DNA of 64,000 bases, from the NCBI RefSeq assembly GCF_023757625.1, contig NZ_JALGBZ010000001.1, forward strand, positions 806,001 through 870,000. The letters run 5' to 3'. This DNA is from Halomonas sp. S3-1-1. GTDB taxonomy: Bacteria; Pseudomonadota; Gammaproteobacteria; Pseudomonadales; Halomonadaceae. Of the stretch, positions 18,127-26,602 are shown piece after piece. The notes below the pieces were generated by a model that worked only from the letters and a program-made list of their open reading frames with translations, was not told the origin of the DNA and did not search any database. A program made the translations under genes and the position numbers. Numbering within the stretch: position 1 is the stretch's first letter; each line of letters begins with the position of its first letter.

Positions 18127-18507
18127 TCACGCCTCGATCAATACCCGGTCGCCGTCGAAACGCACCGGCCAGGTGCGAAGCGCCACGCTCTCGTCTTCCA
18201 GGCACTGGCCGTTGCTCAGGCGAAAGTGCTGCTTGTAAATCGGCGAGGCGATCACCGGCTCGCCGTCGAGGTCGCCGACGATCCCCCGGCCGATCACGAA
18301 GGCGTTGGAGAACGGATCGAAGTGATCCAGCGCGTAGAGTTCCGGCGTGTGGCTCGGCAGGTAGAAAAGCGCGATTTGGCAGGGCTTGCTTTGGGGCGTT
18401 TCGCGCCAGGCCACCACGCCGGAAAACGCTACCAGGTCCGATCGGTGGCAAAGGGGCTGCCAGGCGGGCGCTGATACACCCTTGAGCGCGAGAGCGGCTG
18501 AGGTCAT
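18127..18507 (-). CDS. nirD: nitrite reductase (NADH) small subunit
   Basis: 126 residues from ATG 18507, chosen because GGAGACC lies 6-8 bases before it; in-frame ATG 18519 and GTG 18543 are alternatives, the latter overlapping the nirB stop. The sequence has the Rieske-like NirD fold (WQPLCHRSDLVAFSGVVAW, YALDHFDPFSNAFVIGRGIVGD, GEPVIASPIYKQHFRLSNG) without the cluster-binding CxH/CxxH pairs, as is normal for NirD. It is the last gene of the minus-strand nitrate/nitrite assimilation operon. It pairs with NirB to reduce nitrite to ammonium. Confidence 0.93.
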   Translation of the reverse strand: MTSAALALKGVSAPAWQPLCHRSDLVAFSGVVAWRETPQSKPCQIALFYLPSHTPELYALDHFDPFSNAFVIGRGIVGDLDGEPVIASPIYKQHFRLSNGQCLEDESVALRTWPVRFDGDRVLIEA

Positions 18508-18539
18508 AACGGTCTCCATGAAAGGCAATCGGTCGATGA

Positions 18540-21047
18540 TCACGCCGGGCGCAGCTGGCCGCGCTCGGAGGTCATGATGATGGACGGGTCGGGGCGTTCG
18601 TCGTTGACGAAGCTTCTAAAGCGCTTGAGCTTTTCCGGGTCGCTCAGGGCGTTGGCCCACTCGCACTCGTAGCGCTCGATCAGGGTCTGCATTTGGCGCT
18701 CGAGCTCGTCACCAATGCTTAAACTATCTTCCAGAATTACTTCCTTGAGGTAATCGAGCCCGCCTTCGAGGTTCTCGCGCCACACCGAGGTACGCTGCAG
18801 CCGGTCGGCGGTGCGCACGTAAAGCATCAAAAAGCGGTCGATGGTGCGGTAGAGGGCCTCGTCGTCGAGGTCGGTGGCGAAGAGCTCGGCATGGCGCGGG
18901 CGCATACCGCCGTTGCCACAGACGTACAAATTCCAGCCGTTCTCTGTAGCGATGACGCCGATGTCCTTGCTCTGCGCCTCGGCGCACTCGCGGGTGCAGC
19001 CGGAGACGCCGAACTTGATCTTGTGCGGGGCGCGCAGGCCCTTGTAGCGATGCTCGAGCTTGATCGCCATGCCGACGCTGTCCTGTACACCGTAGCGACA
19101 CCAGGTGCTACCCACACAGGACTTCACCGTGCGCACGGACTTGCCGTAGGCGTGGCCGGTTTCGAACCCTGCTTCGATCAGCTCGCCCCAAATCGCCGGC
19201 AGGTCGTCCAGGCGTGCGCCGAACAGGTCGATGCGCTGGCCGCCGGTGATCTTGGTGTAGAGATCGAACTTCTGCGCCACCTGGCCCAGCACCACCAGTT
19301 TGTCCGGGGTAATCTCGCCGCCGGCGATGCGCGGCACCACCGAGTAGGTGCCGTTTTTCTGCATGTTGGCCATGAAGGTGTCGTTGGTGTCCTGCAGCGG
19401 CACGTGGGCGGCGTCCATGATCGGCTCGTTGAAGCAGGAGGCAAGAATCGACGAGACGGTGGGCTTGCAGATATCGCAGCCAAGGCCATGACCGCGGCCT
19501 GCGCTTCCGTGCTTCTCCATCAGCTCGCTAAAGGTCTTGATGCCCTCCACGCGCACGATGTCGAAAAGCGCTTGGCGGGTGTAGGCGAAGTGCTCGCACA
19601 GCGAGTGATCCACCTCGACACCCTGGGCGGCAAGCTCGTGATCCACGACCGACTTTAATAGCGTGGCGCAGCCGCCGCAGCCGGTACTCGCTTTGGTGGC
19701 GCCTTTGACGCCGCCCAGGTCCAGCGCGCCTTCGTTGATCGCCTCGCGAATGCCGCCCTTGGTCACGTTGTGACACGAGCAGATCATGGCGGTGTCAGGC
19801 AGCGCGTCCGCCCCAAGCGCCGGCGCCGCGCCGCTTTGCGGCAGAATCAGCGAGGCGGGCTCCTTGGGGAGCTCCAGGGCGTTGGCGTAGTACTGGAGCA
19901 GCGTGTCGTAGGCGGCGTTATCGCCGACCAGCATCGCGCCGAGGAGCTTTTTGCCGTCACTCGACACCACCAGCTTGCGATACACCTGGGTGAGCGGGTC
20001 AAGGTAGCGAAACATGCGCGCGCCGGGGGTGCGGTCGCCGTGGGCGTCGCCAATGGCGCCGACATCCACACCCAAAAGTTTCAGTTTGGTGCTCATGTCG
20101 GCGCCGCCAAAGCGGGCCTCGCCCCCGGTCAGATTAGCGGCGGCTACCTTGGCCATTTGATAGCCCGGCGCCACGAGGCCAAAGATGCTCTGATTCCAAA
20201 GCGCCACTTCGCCGACGGCGAAAATAGCCGGATCACTGGTGCGGCAGTGATCGTCGATCATCACGCCGCCGCGCTCGCCAAGCGTAAGCCCGCAGGCGCG
20301 GGCCAGGTCGTCCTGGGGGCGGATCCCGGCGGAGAATACGATCAGGTCGGTTTCGAGTATCTTGTCATCCTGAAACACCATGCGCAGGCGGCTCTGCTCG
20401 CCTTTTTCGATGCGCTGGGTAGCGCGCTCGGTCAGCACCTGTACGCCCAGCGACTCGATCTTTTCCTTCAACAGCGCGCCGCCATCGGTGTCCACCTGCA
20501 TCGGCATCAGGCGCGGGGCGAATTCCACCACGGCGGTGTCGAGGTTCAAGCCGCGCAGCGCATTGGCAGCCTCGAGGCCCAAAAGCCCGCCGCCGACCAC
20601 CACGCCGTTGGTGGCATGCTCGGCGGCGTCGCGAATGGCGTCGAGATCCTCCAGCGTGCGGTAGACCAGGCACCCCTGCTGGTCGCGCCCTTCGATGGGC
20701 GGTACGAACGGGTAGGAACCGGTGGCGAGCACCAGGTGATCATAGGCGTAGCGCCCCTGACCGGTGATCACGTGCTTCGCCTCGCGGTCGATTTCGAACA
20801 CCTTTTCGCCGGATTTGAGCGTGACGCCCTGAACGTCGTAATAGTCGGCGTCACACAGCGCCAGCGACTCGGCGTCGCGGCCGGTGAAGTACTCGGAGAG
20901 ATGCACGCGGTCGTAGGCGCGGTGGCGCTCCTCGCCAAACACGGTGATAGCAAAGCGCTCGCAGGCGCCGGCCTCGACGAGCCGTTCGACCAGGTGGTGG
21001 CCGACCATGCCGTTACCGATGATCAGCAGGTTCTGTTTGGTTGTCAT
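18540..21047 (-). CDS. nirB: nitrite reductase (NADH) large subunit
   Basis: 835 residues from ATG 21047, close to the usual 840-850. Domains in order: FAD/NAD-binding oxidoreductase (LLIIGNGMVGHHLVERL; VVGGGLLGLEAANALRGL), a BFD-type [2Fe-2S] module (ICSCHNVTKGGIREAI and TGCGGCATLLKSVV, about 430-480), and the sulfite/nitrite reductase half. The siroheme/[4Fe-4S] ligands are visible as CVGSTWC (Cys-x5-Cys) and GCTREC (Cys-x3-Cys), followed by VCGNGG. It carries out six-electron reduction of nitrite to ammonium with NADH in the cytoplasm. Translated just after the NasB-like subunit (2 bp gap) and before nirD. Confidence 0.96.
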   Translation of the reverse strand: MTTKQNLLIIGNGMVGHHLVERLVEAGACERFAITVFGEERHRAYDRVHLSEYFTGRDAESLALCDADYYDVQGVTLKSGEKVFEIDREAKHVITGQGRYAYDHLVLATGSYPFVPPIEGRDQQGCLVYRTLEDLDAIRDAAEHATNGVVVGGGLLGLEAANALRGLNLDTAVVEFAPRLMPMQVDTDGGALLKEKIESLGVQVLTERATQRIEKGEQSRLRMVFQDDKILETDLIVFSAGIRPQDDLARACGLTLGERGGVMIDDHCRTSDPAIFAVGEVALWNQSIFGLVAPGYQMAKVAAANLTGGEARFGGADMSTKLKLLGVDVGAIGDAHGDRTPGARMFRYLDPLTQVYRKLVVSSDGKKLLGAMLVGDNAAYDTLLQYYANALELPKEPASLILPQSGAAPALGADALPDTAMICSCHNVTKGGIREAINEGALDLGGVKGATKASTGCGGCATLLKSVVDHELAAQGVEVDHSLCEHFAYTRQALFDIVRVEGIKTFSELMEKHGSAGRGHGLGCDICKPTVSSILASCFNEPIMDAAHVPLQDTNDTFMANMQKNGTYSVVPRIAGGEITPDKLVVLGQVAQKFDLYTKITGGQRIDLFGARLDDLPAIWGELIEAGFETGHAYGKSVRTVKSCVGSTWCRYGVQDSVGMAIKLEHRYKGLRAPHKIKFGVSGCTRECAEAQSKDIGVIATENGWNLYVCGNGGMRPRHAELFATDLDDEALYRTIDRFLMLYVRTADRLQRTSVWRENLEGGLDYLKEVILEDSLSIGDELERQMQTLIERYECEWANALSDPEKLKRFRSFVNDERPDPSIIMTSERGQLRPA

Positions 21048-21049
21048 GG

Positions 21050-22372
21050 TTAAGCCGCCTCTTGGGTGGGGGAGGGCTGGGCGGTGTCCGCCGCCAACAG
21101 CGTTTCTACGTCTGCCTGGCCGAACACCAGCGCCGGGCGGGCCGAGCTCAAATCCGCCGCTTCCAGCGCCTGGTGGAAATACCACGGGCCCTGAGCGGTA
21201 TCGCCAAACAGCACCGCGCCTTCGATTCGCCCGTTTTTGAGCAGCAGGCGGCGGTACTCTTTGGCTTCGGGGTCGCAGTAGTAAAGCGTGTCGTGCGCGT
21301 CGCTTTGCTCTACGGGGCCGAAGGCGTAAAGGTCGATGCCGCTAATCTTGAGCCGGGTAGCGGTGGGAGCCTCGACGTAGGGCGTGATGGGGGCGCCGCT
21401 GAGCACCTGGGCGAGCGTATCCACCTGGCGCCAGATCGGCTCGACCAGGCCAAAGGTGTGCGACTGGAACTGGCAGCACTCGCCGATAGCAAAAATCGAC
21501 GGGTGCGAGGTGCGAAGGTGGTGATCCACCAAAATCGCGCGCTCGCAGTCGAGCCCGGCGCGCTGGCCAAGCGACATGTTGGGCGTTACGCCGGCGGCGA
21601 TGATGACGCTTGCGGCCTCGAGGGTGCGGCCATCTTCTAGCGTTACCCCGGCAACGCGCCCTTGGGCGTCGCTTTCGATCGCGACGATCGAGGCGTTGGT
21701 GTGAATGGCAAGCCCGCGGCGCTCCAGCGTGGTTTTTAAAAGCCCGCCGGCGTAGGTGTCCAACTGGCGGTTCATCAGCCAGGCGCTGCGGTGCAGCACG
21801 CTGACCTCGAGCGCATCGCCGCCGCGTTTGCGCAACCCTTCCGCGGCCTCGAGCCCCAACAGGCCCCCGCCGACAACGACGCTTTTACCGCCGAGCCCGG
21901 CTATGGTATCGAGCGCGCCGGCATCACTCACGTTGCGAAAGGCGTGAACTCCGTCGAGCTCGATGCCGGGAATCTCGGGCAGCGCCGGCAGTGAGCCGGT
22001 GGCGAGCACCAGCTCGTCGAAGGCGATCCGGCCATGGACGGTATCGACGTAACGGCCAGCGGTATCGATGGCCAGCACCCGCTCGTTCAGGCGAAGCGTA
22101 ATGGCGTTATCGGCGTACCAGCGCGCCTCGCGCAGGGTGAGCGCGTCGCGGCTCGTTTCACCGCTCAAAAGCGGCGACAGCAGAATACGGTTATAAGCGG
22201 GCACCGGCTCTTCACCGATGACGGTGATGTTTGCCGGCCGGCCGGGCGCTTTGACCAGCGTTTCGAGCAGGCGGTGACAGGCCATGCCGTTACCCACGAT
22301 AACCAAATGACGCGGTTCGCGGTCGAGACGCTCGTCGTCACGGCAAGCGTTTGAATATGTAGAAGAGCGCAT
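21050..22372 (-). CDS. nasB: FAD/NAD(P)H oxidoreductase, NasB-like nitrate reductase electron-transfer subunit
   Basis: 440 residues. It resembles the N-terminal half of NirB without the nitrite-reducing domains: dinucleotide motifs HLVIVGNGMACHRLLETL and VVVGGGLLGLEAAEGLRKRG, a FAD site HPSIFAIGECCQFQ, and a C-terminal GRIEGAVLFGDTAQGPWYFHQALEA. Proteins of this size in front of nirBD, with nasA opposite, supply electrons from NAD(P)H to the assimilatory nitrate reductase. The start ATG 22372 has GAGGAC just upstream. The gene is first in its operon and has a 200-300 base leader with a terminator and hexaloop hairpins. The symbol is assigned by context and architecture. Confidence 0.8.
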   Translation of the reverse strand: MRSSTYSNACRDDERLDREPRHLVIVGNGMACHRLLETLVKAPGRPANITVIGEEPVPAYNRILLSPLLSGETSRDALTLREARWYADNAITLRLNERVLAIDTAGRYVDTVHGRIAFDELVLATGSLPALPEIPGIELDGVHAFRNVSDAGALDTIAGLGGKSVVVGGGLLGLEAAEGLRKRGGDALEVSVLHRSAWLMNRQLDTYAGGLLKTTLERRGLAIHTNASIVAIESDAQGRVAGVTLEDGRTLEAASVIIAAGVTPNMSLGQRAGLDCERAILVDHHLRTSHPSIFAIGECCQFQSHTFGLVEPIWRQVDTLAQVLSGAPITPYVEAPTATRLKISGIDLYAFGPVEQSDAHDTLYYCDPEAKEYRRLLLKNGRIEGAVLFGDTAQGPWYFHQALEAADLSSARPALVFGQADVETLLAADTAQPSPTQEAA

Positions 22373-22410
22373 GGGTCCTCCTTGTTCGGGGCGACGCCGG
22401 TACGGGCACC

Positions 22411-22460
22411 AAAACGAAAAACGCCCCTAACGCCGCCGGTGAAAGCGGGATTAGGGGCGT
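22411..22460 (-). terminator. leader attenuator upstream of the nasB-like operon
   Basis: On the minus strand ACGCCCCTAA pairs perfectly with TTAGGGGCGT (10 bp), the 20-base loop itself can form a short CCGC/GCGG stem, and the 3' arm runs into TTTTTCGTTTT. It lies 40 bases before the start codon, inside the transcribed leader, so it is an attenuator rather than an end-of-operon terminator. Its 5' arm is shared with an upstream hexaloop hairpin, giving mutually exclusive structures. Confidence 0.85.
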
Positions 22461-22512
22461 CGTTGCCCAAATATCGAATCAGGCGCGAAATGCCTTCGTT
22501 GGCGGCGCGCTC
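22455..22512 (-). promoter_or_regulatory. ANTAR-type tandem hexaloop hairpins (P1, P2) in the nasB-like leader
   Basis: Read on the minus strand. P1 has core 22492-22503, GCC-AACGAA-GGC, with an outer GCGCG/CGCGC helix across an internal loop. P2 at 22455-22468 is GGGC-AACGAC-GCCC. Both loops have six bases with A first and G fourth, the rule known for ANTAR antiterminator targets. P2 occupies bases 22455-22460, which are part of the terminator 5' arm, so binding of P2 would block the terminator. The probable binder is NasR encoded at 45956-47215. Confidence 0.75.
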
Positions 22513-22771
22513 TATTACTCAAGGCAAAAAACTCGCCAGGCGCGCTACCGCAGCTGTTTTAAAGCCGTTTTTCAGTGGCTTGAGTATTTTTTGAATAGCC
22601 GCTACCGTTAATCGCTCAATGTCAGTTGCGCTCTTGTGGTGCGCAGGGCGTTTACGCTGCACGCCAATGGCTCTTGGCCTATCAACTGAATGAGCCTGAC
22701 GCTTAAAATTCCTTTTTCACCGATTTTTAATGTGACTGTTTTAAAAAGGTTATTTTGATTTATTAGAGATT

Positions 22772-22787
22772 GGGCCCGGCGTTTGCA
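22772..22787 (+). promoter_or_regulatory. sigma-54 (RpoN) promoter for nasA
   Basis: GGGCCCGGCGTTTGCA matches the -24/-12 consensus TGGCACG-N4-TTGCA at all but two of its specified positions, with GG and GC separated by the required 10 bases. Transcription would start near 22799, leaving a leader of about 215 bases before nasA. I could not identify a convincing NtrC site upstream. Confidence 0.7.
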
Positions 22788-22930
22788 GTGAAGGTGAAGT
22801 AACAAACATACAAAGCGTTATGAGCGGTTTTGCGCACTCCAATAATAAGCGCAGCCCGATAACAAAAAAGAGCGGCGACCAATAAGTTCAAGCGCCCACA
22901 AATCGATGAATACGGCACCTGCTCGGTGTC

Positions 22931-22951
22931 CCTGAGACAACGGCGTCCAGG
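22931..22951 (+). promoter_or_regulatory. ANTAR-type hexaloop hairpin (P2) in the nasA leader
   Basis: CCTG-(A)-GAC pairs with GTC-CAGG around the six-base loop AACGGC (22939-22944), a 7-bp stem with one bulged A. The loop follows the A1/G4 rule and begins AACG like those on the other nas leader. Its 3' arm is also the 5' arm of the terminator that follows. A clear partner P1 was not found; a GGCACC/GGTGTC hairpin with a five-base loop lies just upstream. Confidence 0.7.
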
Positions 22952-22985
22952 CAAGCTTCTAAAGAGGCTTCCTGGGCGCTTTTTG
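22943..22985 (+). terminator. leader attenuator upstream of nasA
   Basis: GCGTCCAGG-(C)-AAGC pairs with GCTT-CCTGG-GCGC around a 10-base loop, followed by TTTTT. It lies 29 bases before the nasA start, downstream of the sigma-54 promoter. Its 5' arm overlaps the hexaloop hairpin, the arrangement expected for antitermination. Confidence 0.85.
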
Positions 22986-23013
22986 CGTTTGGACCAAAAA
23001 CGCGGGAGATTCG

Positions 23014-25746
23014 ATGCACAAAGCGCCAGAGAGTACGCATACCGTATCCACCACCTGCCCTTATTGCGGCGTCGGGTGTGGCGTCAGCGCGACCGTTGAA
23101 GGCGGGCGCGTCTGCTCTATCGAAGGAGACGCCGCGCACCCGGCCAACTACGGGCGGCTCTGCGTCAAGGGCAGCGCCCTGGGTGAAACACTGGGCGAGC
23201 AGGGGCGGCTGTTGCAGCCGCGCCTCGACGGCGCCCCCGTCAGCTGGGATCAGGCGCTTTCGGCGCTGGTCGAAAGGCTCACCGCGCTGCAGTTGGCCCA
23301 CGGGCGTAATACCGTGGCGGCGTATCTCTCCGGGCAGCTTTTGACCGAGGATTATTATCTTGCCAATAAGCTCTTCAAGGGCTTTCTCGGCACGCCGCAC
23401 CTGGATACCAACTCGCGGCTCTGCATGGCCTCGGCGGTGGCGGGCTATAAGCGCGCCTTCGGTGCCGACGCGGTGCCGTGCAGCTACGAGGATCTGGAAG
23501 AGGCGGAGCTTCTGGTGCTGGTCGGCTCGAATCTGGCTTGGAACCACCCGGTGCTCTATCAGCGGGTGAAGCTCGCCAAGGAGCGCAACCCACTGATGCG
23601 CGTGGTGGTGATCGACCCGCGGGTGACCGATACCTGCGATATCGCCGATCTCTACCTCGGGCTCAAACCCGGCAGCGACGCCACGCTGTTCAACGGCCTG
23701 CTCGCCTTCATGGCCGAGCGCGGCCACGTCGATCGTATCTATCTCGAGCGCCATACTGACGACTTCGATCAGGCGCTCGAAGCGGCGCAAAAGAGCGCCC
23801 CAAACGTGGCGGACGTCGCGGCGGCCTGCGATATCGATGCCGAGCGCCTCGAGACATTTTACTACTGGTTCGCCCGGCACCTGCACGTGGTCACGCTCTA
23901 CTCCCAAGGGGTAAATCAGTCCACCAGCGGCACCGACAAGTGCAACGCGATCATCAACGTCCACCTGGCCGGCGGTAAGCTCGGCCTGCCCGGCGCCGGG
24001 CCTTTTTCGATCACCGGCCAACCCAACGCCATGGGCGGGCGCGAGGTGGGCGGGCTGGCCAATCAGCTCGCCGCCCACATGGATTACCACACCCCGGGCG
24101 CGCGCGGCTGCGTGACCCGGTTTTGGGCGACCGAGTCGCTCACGCCACGGCTTCCCGCCGCACCCGGTTATAAAGCCATCGAGCTTTTCGAGGCGATCGA
24201 GCGCGGCGAGATCACCGTGCTGTGGGTGATGGCGACTAACCCGGCGGTGAGCCTGCCGGACGCTGCGCGGGTGCGCCGGGCGCTCGAAAAATGCCCGCTG
24301 GTGATCGTCTCCGACTGCGTGGCGAACACCGACATGCTGGCGTATGCGGACATCGTGCTGCCGGCGAGCGGCTGGTCGGAAAAGGACGGCACCGTGACCA
24401 ACTCCGAACGGCGCATTTCGCGCCAGCGTGGCCTGCTCCCGCCACCAGGCCAGGCGCGCCACGACTGGCAGATTCTATGCGACGTGGCTGGTCGCCTCGG
24501 CTTTGGCGAGGCGTTTTCCTACGCCCACCCTTGGGAGATCTTCGACGAGCACGCAAGGCTCTCCGGCTTTGAAAACCAAGGCGCCACCTGGCGGCTGTTC
24601 GATATCTCGGCGCTGGCCGGGCGCGACCGGGCCGCTTATGATGCGCTGTCGCCGATTCAGTGGCCGGTTACGAAAAGCGCCCCCCGCGGCACGGCGCGGC
24701 TATTCGAGCAGGGCGTTTTCGCCACGCCAAACGGGCGCGCCAGACTCGTTCCCATTACGCCGGCGCCGCCGCAGCAGGCGCTTTGCGCGCGCTATCCGCT
24801 GCGCCTCAATACCGGGCGCATTCGCGATCAGTGGCACACCATGACCCGCACCGCCCGTGCGCCTCGGCTGATGAACCATCGCGGCGAGCCGTTCATCGAG
24901 CTGCACCCGGCGGATGCCGAGCGAGCAGGGCTTGGTGATCAGGCGCTGGCGACCCTTGGCTCTAAAGATGGTGAGTACCGCGGGCGCGTGCGTATTTCAA
25001 GCGCCCAGCGGCCGGGCGAGGTGTTCGTGCCCATGCACTGGAGCGATCAGTTCACCGGCGCCGGGCGCAGCGGGGCGCTGCTTGTCGGGCGCACCGACCC
25101 GGTCTCCGGCCAGCCGGAAACCAAGCACGGCGCGGTCGGCATTAAGGCGCTCGCGCCTGCGTGGGAAGCCACGCTGATCCTGCGCGAGGGTGCTCTGCCG
25201 CAAGAGATGCCCTGGCAAGGCCTCGTGTACTGGGCGCGTATCCCAATGGCCGGCTGCGTGCGCTTTCAACTGGCGAGCGCCATTGATGTGCGCGACTGGC
25301 CTGCCCAGGTAGAGGCGTGGCTGGGCGCGCCCGCCACGCTTTTCAGCGAAGACGCGGCGGCGAACAGGTTTCGTGGCGCGGGTGTGTATAATGGCCGTTT
25401 GGTCTGGTGGCTCATGGTGGGCCCGCCTAAAGAGCTTCCCGGCACCGAGTGGCTGTCGGCGCGGTTCAACGAAAACGCGCTGGCCCCTGAATATCGCCGG
25501 CGCGTGCTGGCCGGCTGCGACAGCGGCGCCCAGGACACCGGCCCCATCGTGTGTAGCTGCCACCAGGTGGGCGAGCGCGTCATCAAAAAAGCGATACGCC
25601 AGGGCGACGACAGCGTCGAGGCGCTGGGCGCGCGGCTTGCCTGCGGTACGCAGTGCGGAAGCTGCCTGCCGGAACTCAAATCACTACTGGAAGAGGAGCG
25701 GGGCCGTGCGCGTTTTGAACAAGCACCTGCGACACAAATGGCCTGA
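23014..25746 (+). CDS. nasA: assimilatory nitrate reductase catalytic subunit
   Basis: 910 residues. The N-terminal [4Fe-4S] site is CPYCGVGCGV with the fourth Cys in GRLCVKGSAL. Mo-bisPGD oxidoreductase segments follow: NSRLCMASAVAGYKRAFG (position of the Mo-ligating Cys), LVGSNLAWNHPVL, VIDPRVTDTCDIADLYL, and GVNQSTSGTDKCNAI. A molydopterin dinucleotide-binding domain comes next (TGRIRDQWHTMTRT). The C-terminal 60 residues form a BFD-like [2Fe-2S] module (VCSCHQVGERVIKKAI, CGTQCGSCLPELKSLL). This is the NasA architecture of gammaproteobacteria; it reduces nitrate to nitrite in the cytoplasm. Preceded by GGGAGA. Expression is probably controlled by the sigma-54 promoter and leader attenuator. 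Confidence 0.95.
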   Translation: MHKAPESTHTVSTTCPYCGVGCGVSATVEGGRVCSIEGDAAHPANYGRLCVKGSALGETLGEQGRLLQPRLDGAPVSWDQALSALVERLTALQLAHGRNTVAAYLSGQLLTEDYYLANKLFKGFLGTPHLDTNSRLCMASAVAGYKRAFGADAVPCSYEDLEEAELLVLVGSNLAWNHPVLYQRVKLAKERNPLMRVVVIDPRVTDTCDIADLYLGLKPGSDATLFNGLLAFMAERGHVDRIYLERHTDDFDQALEAAQKSAPNVADVAAACDIDAERLETFYYWFARHLHVVTLYSQGVNQSTSGTDKCNAIINVHLAGGKLGLPGAGPFSITGQPNAMGGREVGGLANQLAAHMDYHTPGARGCVTRFWATESLTPRLPAAPGYKAIELFEAIERGEITVLWVMATNPAVSLPDAARVRRALEKCPLVIVSDCVANTDMLAYADIVLPASGWSEKDGTVTNSERRISRQRGLLPPPGQARHDWQILCDVAGRLGFGEAFSYAHPWEIFDEHARLSGFENQGATWRLFDISALAGRDRAAYDALSPIQWPVTKSAPRGTARLFEQGVFATPNGRARLVPITPAPPQQALCARYPLRLNTGRIRDQWHTMTRTARAPRLMNHRGEPFIELHPADAERAGLGDQALATLGSKDGEYRGRVRISSAQRPGEVFVPMHWSDQFTGAGRSGALLVGRTDPVSGQPETKHGAVGIKALAPAWEATLILREGALPQEMPWQGLVYWARIPMAGCVRFQLASAIDVRDWPAQVEAWLGAPATLFSEDAAANRFRGAGVYNGRLVWWLMVGPPKELPGTEWLSARFNENALAPEYRRRVLAGCDSGAQDTGPIVCSCHQVGERVIKKAIRQGDDSVEALGARLACGTQCGSCLPELKSLLEEERGRARFEQAPATQMA

Positions 25747-26602
25747 AGCGCTCGCGCGCGTGGGCAAGCACGTATGGTCCTCGGTTACGCCCGCGAAGGA
25801 GCGGCGGTGCCTGCCGATGCGTGGCGAGTGCGAGAAGGGTACGGTGTATCTGGTTGGCGCCGGCAGCGGCGACGTGGAGCTTCTTACGCTCAAGGCCGCG
25901 CGACTTTTAATGCAGGCCGACGCGGTGGTCTATGACCGGCTGGTCGAGGACGACGTGCTCGCGCTGATCAATCCCGGCGCCGAGCGCTACTACGTGGGCA
26001 AGAGCCGCGGCCACCACAGCGTGCCCCAGGCCGAGATCGGCGCGCGGCTGGTCGCGCTTGCCCAGGCAGGGAAATCGGTGGTGCGTTTGAAAGGTGGTGA
26101 CCCGGGCGTGTTCGGACGTATGGGTGAAGAGCTTGCGAGCTTGGCCCAAGCGAACATCAGGGCGCGCATCGTGCCGGGTATTACCGCGGCCTCGGCGGCG
26201 GCGGCCAGTATGGGCATTCCGCTGACCGACCGCGGTCACGCCCAGCAGCTTCGCTTCGTCACCGCCCAGCTCTGCCGTGAAGGCGGCGCGCCGGATTGGG
26301 CCGCCCTTGCGCGCAAGGACGAAACCCTGGTGTTCTACATGGGGCTTTCGAAAGTCGAGGCGATCTGCCAAAGCCTGCGCCAAGCGGGCTTGCCGGACGA
26401 CTGGCCGGTCATGCTGGTGGCCAACGCCAGCCAGCCCGAGCAGCGCTCGCTTCTCGGAACGCTCGAGAGCATGCCCGCAAAACTCGCCGCAAACCCGCTG
26501 CCGTCGCCGTGTTTGATCGTGGTGGGAAGCGTGGTGCGCATGGTGGAGCAAAGCCCCGCGGCGCACTCAGCGGGCATCGTCGAAACGATCGACCCGTCGT
26601 AG
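25706..26602 (+). CDS. cobA: uroporphyrinogen-III C-methyltransferase
   Basis: 298 residues from GTG 25706, preceded by GAGGAGCGG at a good spacing and overlapping the nasA 3' end by 41 bp; ATG 25817 is an alternative, 37 codons later, without a good ribosome site. The methyltransferase core has VYLVGAGSGDVELLTLKA, the SAM/substrate loops RLKGGDPGVFGRMGEE and VPGITAASAAAASMGIPLTDR. It methylates uroporphyrinogen III to precorrin-2, the first step to siroheme, which NirB needs. Placement right after nasA fits. The extra N-terminal 40 residues are basic and not part of the family core. Confidence 0.92.
   Translation: MRVLNKHLRHKWPEALARVGKHVWSSVTPAKERRCLPMRGECEKGTVYLVGAGSGDVELLTLKAARLLMQADAVVYDRLVEDDVLALINPGAERYYVGKSRGHHSVPQAEIGARLVALAQAGKSVVRLKGGDPGVFGRMGEELASLAQANIRARIVPGITAASAAAASMGIPLTDRGHAQQLRFVTAQLCREGGAPDWAALARKDETLVFYMGLSKVEAICQSLRQAGLPDDWPVMLVANASQPEQRSLLGTLESMPAKLAANPLPSPCLIVVGSVVRMVEQSPAAHSAGIVETIDPS

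Noticed and set aside
19770..21053. 427-codon open frame on the plus strand opposite nirB
   Set aside because: No domain features; nirB on the other strand is complete with FAD and siroheme motifs.
22601..22680. Possible NtrC-binding pair (GGTGCG...GCACGCC) upstream of the sigma-54 promoter
   Set aside because: The half-sites do not fit the spacing or sequence of the NtrC consensus well enough to call.
22888..24462. 524-codon open frame on the minus strand, opposite nasA
   Set aside because: It lies opposite the well-supported nasA frame, shows no family motifs, and has the arginine/histidine/alanine-rich composition typical of antisense frames in GC-rich DNA.
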